From contig JBFWWZ010000013.1 in assembly GCA_050245915.1 (NCBI GenBank), positions 1 to 60,162 of the forward strand: 60,162 nucleotides of DNA, read 5' to 3'. This DNA is from JBDSKH01 sp050245915. GTDB taxonomy: Bacteria; Actinomycetota; Actinomycetes; Actinomycetales; Microbacteriaceae. The translations under genes were made by a program, and so were the position numbers. Within the stretch, counting starts at the first letter, position 1. Each line of letters opens with the position of its first letter. Positions 60,050-60,162 of the stretch are shown here, one piece after another. Below the pieces are notes generated by a model that made no database searches, was not told the DNA's origin, and was given only the letters and a program-made list of their open reading frames with translations.

Positions 60050-60055
60050 ATTCTA
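60050..60055 (-). promoter_or_regulatory. -10 element, leaderless start of erpA
   Basis: Minus-strand TAGAAT, 7 bases before the ATG at 60042. It overlaps the stop codon of the upstream gene. Confidence 0.5.
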
Positions 60056-60162
60056 CTCCCCGCTCCGTGCGTTCAGCCGGGACAGCAGCAGCGCCTCGGC
60101 GAGGATCGCGTGCTGGAACGTCGGCAGGTGCAGGGACTCGTTCGGGCTGTGGGCCCTCGCGT
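60053..60162 (-). CDS. M20-family peptidase, C-terminal end only
   Basis: Partial gene entering from the right edge; about 35 residues and the TAG stop at 60053-60055. The fragment reads ARAHSPNESLHLPTFQHAIL and on; the AHSPNES motif near the C terminus is typical of M20 dipeptidases. A separate gene from the M20 peptidase at 25.2 kb. Confidence 0.72.
   Translation of the reverse strand, partial: ARAHSPNESLHLPTFQHAILAEALLLSRLNARSGE

Overview
The window is about 60 kb of very GC-rich chromosomal DNA with actinobacterial gene content. RbpA, a PafB/PafC WYL pair, the split ImuA / ImuB / DnaE2 mutasome, the qcrCAB-ctaCDEF cytochrome bcc-aa3 oxidase, an F420-type LLM oxidoreductase, TrmI and many GTG starts all point to Micrococcales, and gene order and protein style fit Microbacteriaceae (most likely Microbacterium or a close relative). 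This placement is my inference, not a database result. The region reads as a stable housekeeping chromosome. I see no prophage, insertion sequence, CRISPR array, restriction system or recognisable defence island. No stretch longer than about 150 bases lacks a gene.

Layout: (1) 1-11.4 kb: end of an ABC ATPase gene, zinc-independent ribosomal protein L31, an exonuclease-NUDIX fusion, trehalose synthase, a hydrolase, a glycosyltransferase, a YbaK/phosphatase/sirtuin cluster, an rRNA-type methyltransferase, a D,D-carboxypeptidase, an SGNH hydrolase and a small membrane stress protein. (2) 11.5-22.4 kb: DNA damage tolerance, with dinB, a helicase, an SGNH-GAF protein, dnaE2, imuB and imuA. The last two each have a LexA box inside the promoter spacer, and a tandem DUF3892 pair sits between them on the opposite strand. 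(3) 22.5-28.3 kb: F420-type oxidoreductase, small membrane and stress proteins, tRNA-Leu(GAG), M20 peptidase, UppP and a PAC2 protein. (4) 28.4-38.5 kb: HAD phosphatase, TrmI, FKBP lipoprotein, PafB, PafC, TatA, TatC, a Ski2-like helicase, apolipoprotein N-acyltransferase and RbpA. In related actinomycetes the Pup-proteasome genes commonly sit between trmI and the FKBP gene; here only 55 bases lie there. (5) 38.6-50 kb: a GDPD / SPFH / NfeD cluster, SDR, NUDIX, UPF0303, two paralogous cell-surface proteins, two DUF1801 paralogues, a flavoprotein pair and glycerol kinase. (6) 50-60 kb: trpD, then the respiratory supercomplex genes ctaE-qcrCAB on + and ctaCDF on -, then ErpA and the tail of an M20 peptidase.

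The main signals beyond ordinary annotation are: a 22-23 bp repeat (core TCGACAGGCTCGA) that forms a tandem array at 55.2 kb and also lies in frame inside dnaE2, once as a 62-bp near-perfect inverted repeat; a 39-bp tandem duplication exactly over the helicase/lnt junction that triplicates the lnt start codon inside hairpins; a consistent -10 hexamer 5-8 nt before many start codons, implying widespread leaderless transcription, including both SOS promoters; an apparent AUA start overlapping a stop codon; an over-represented GGATGC/GCATCC hexamer that cuts across codon preference; and a two-gene family of membrane-anchored surface proteins that I do not recognise.
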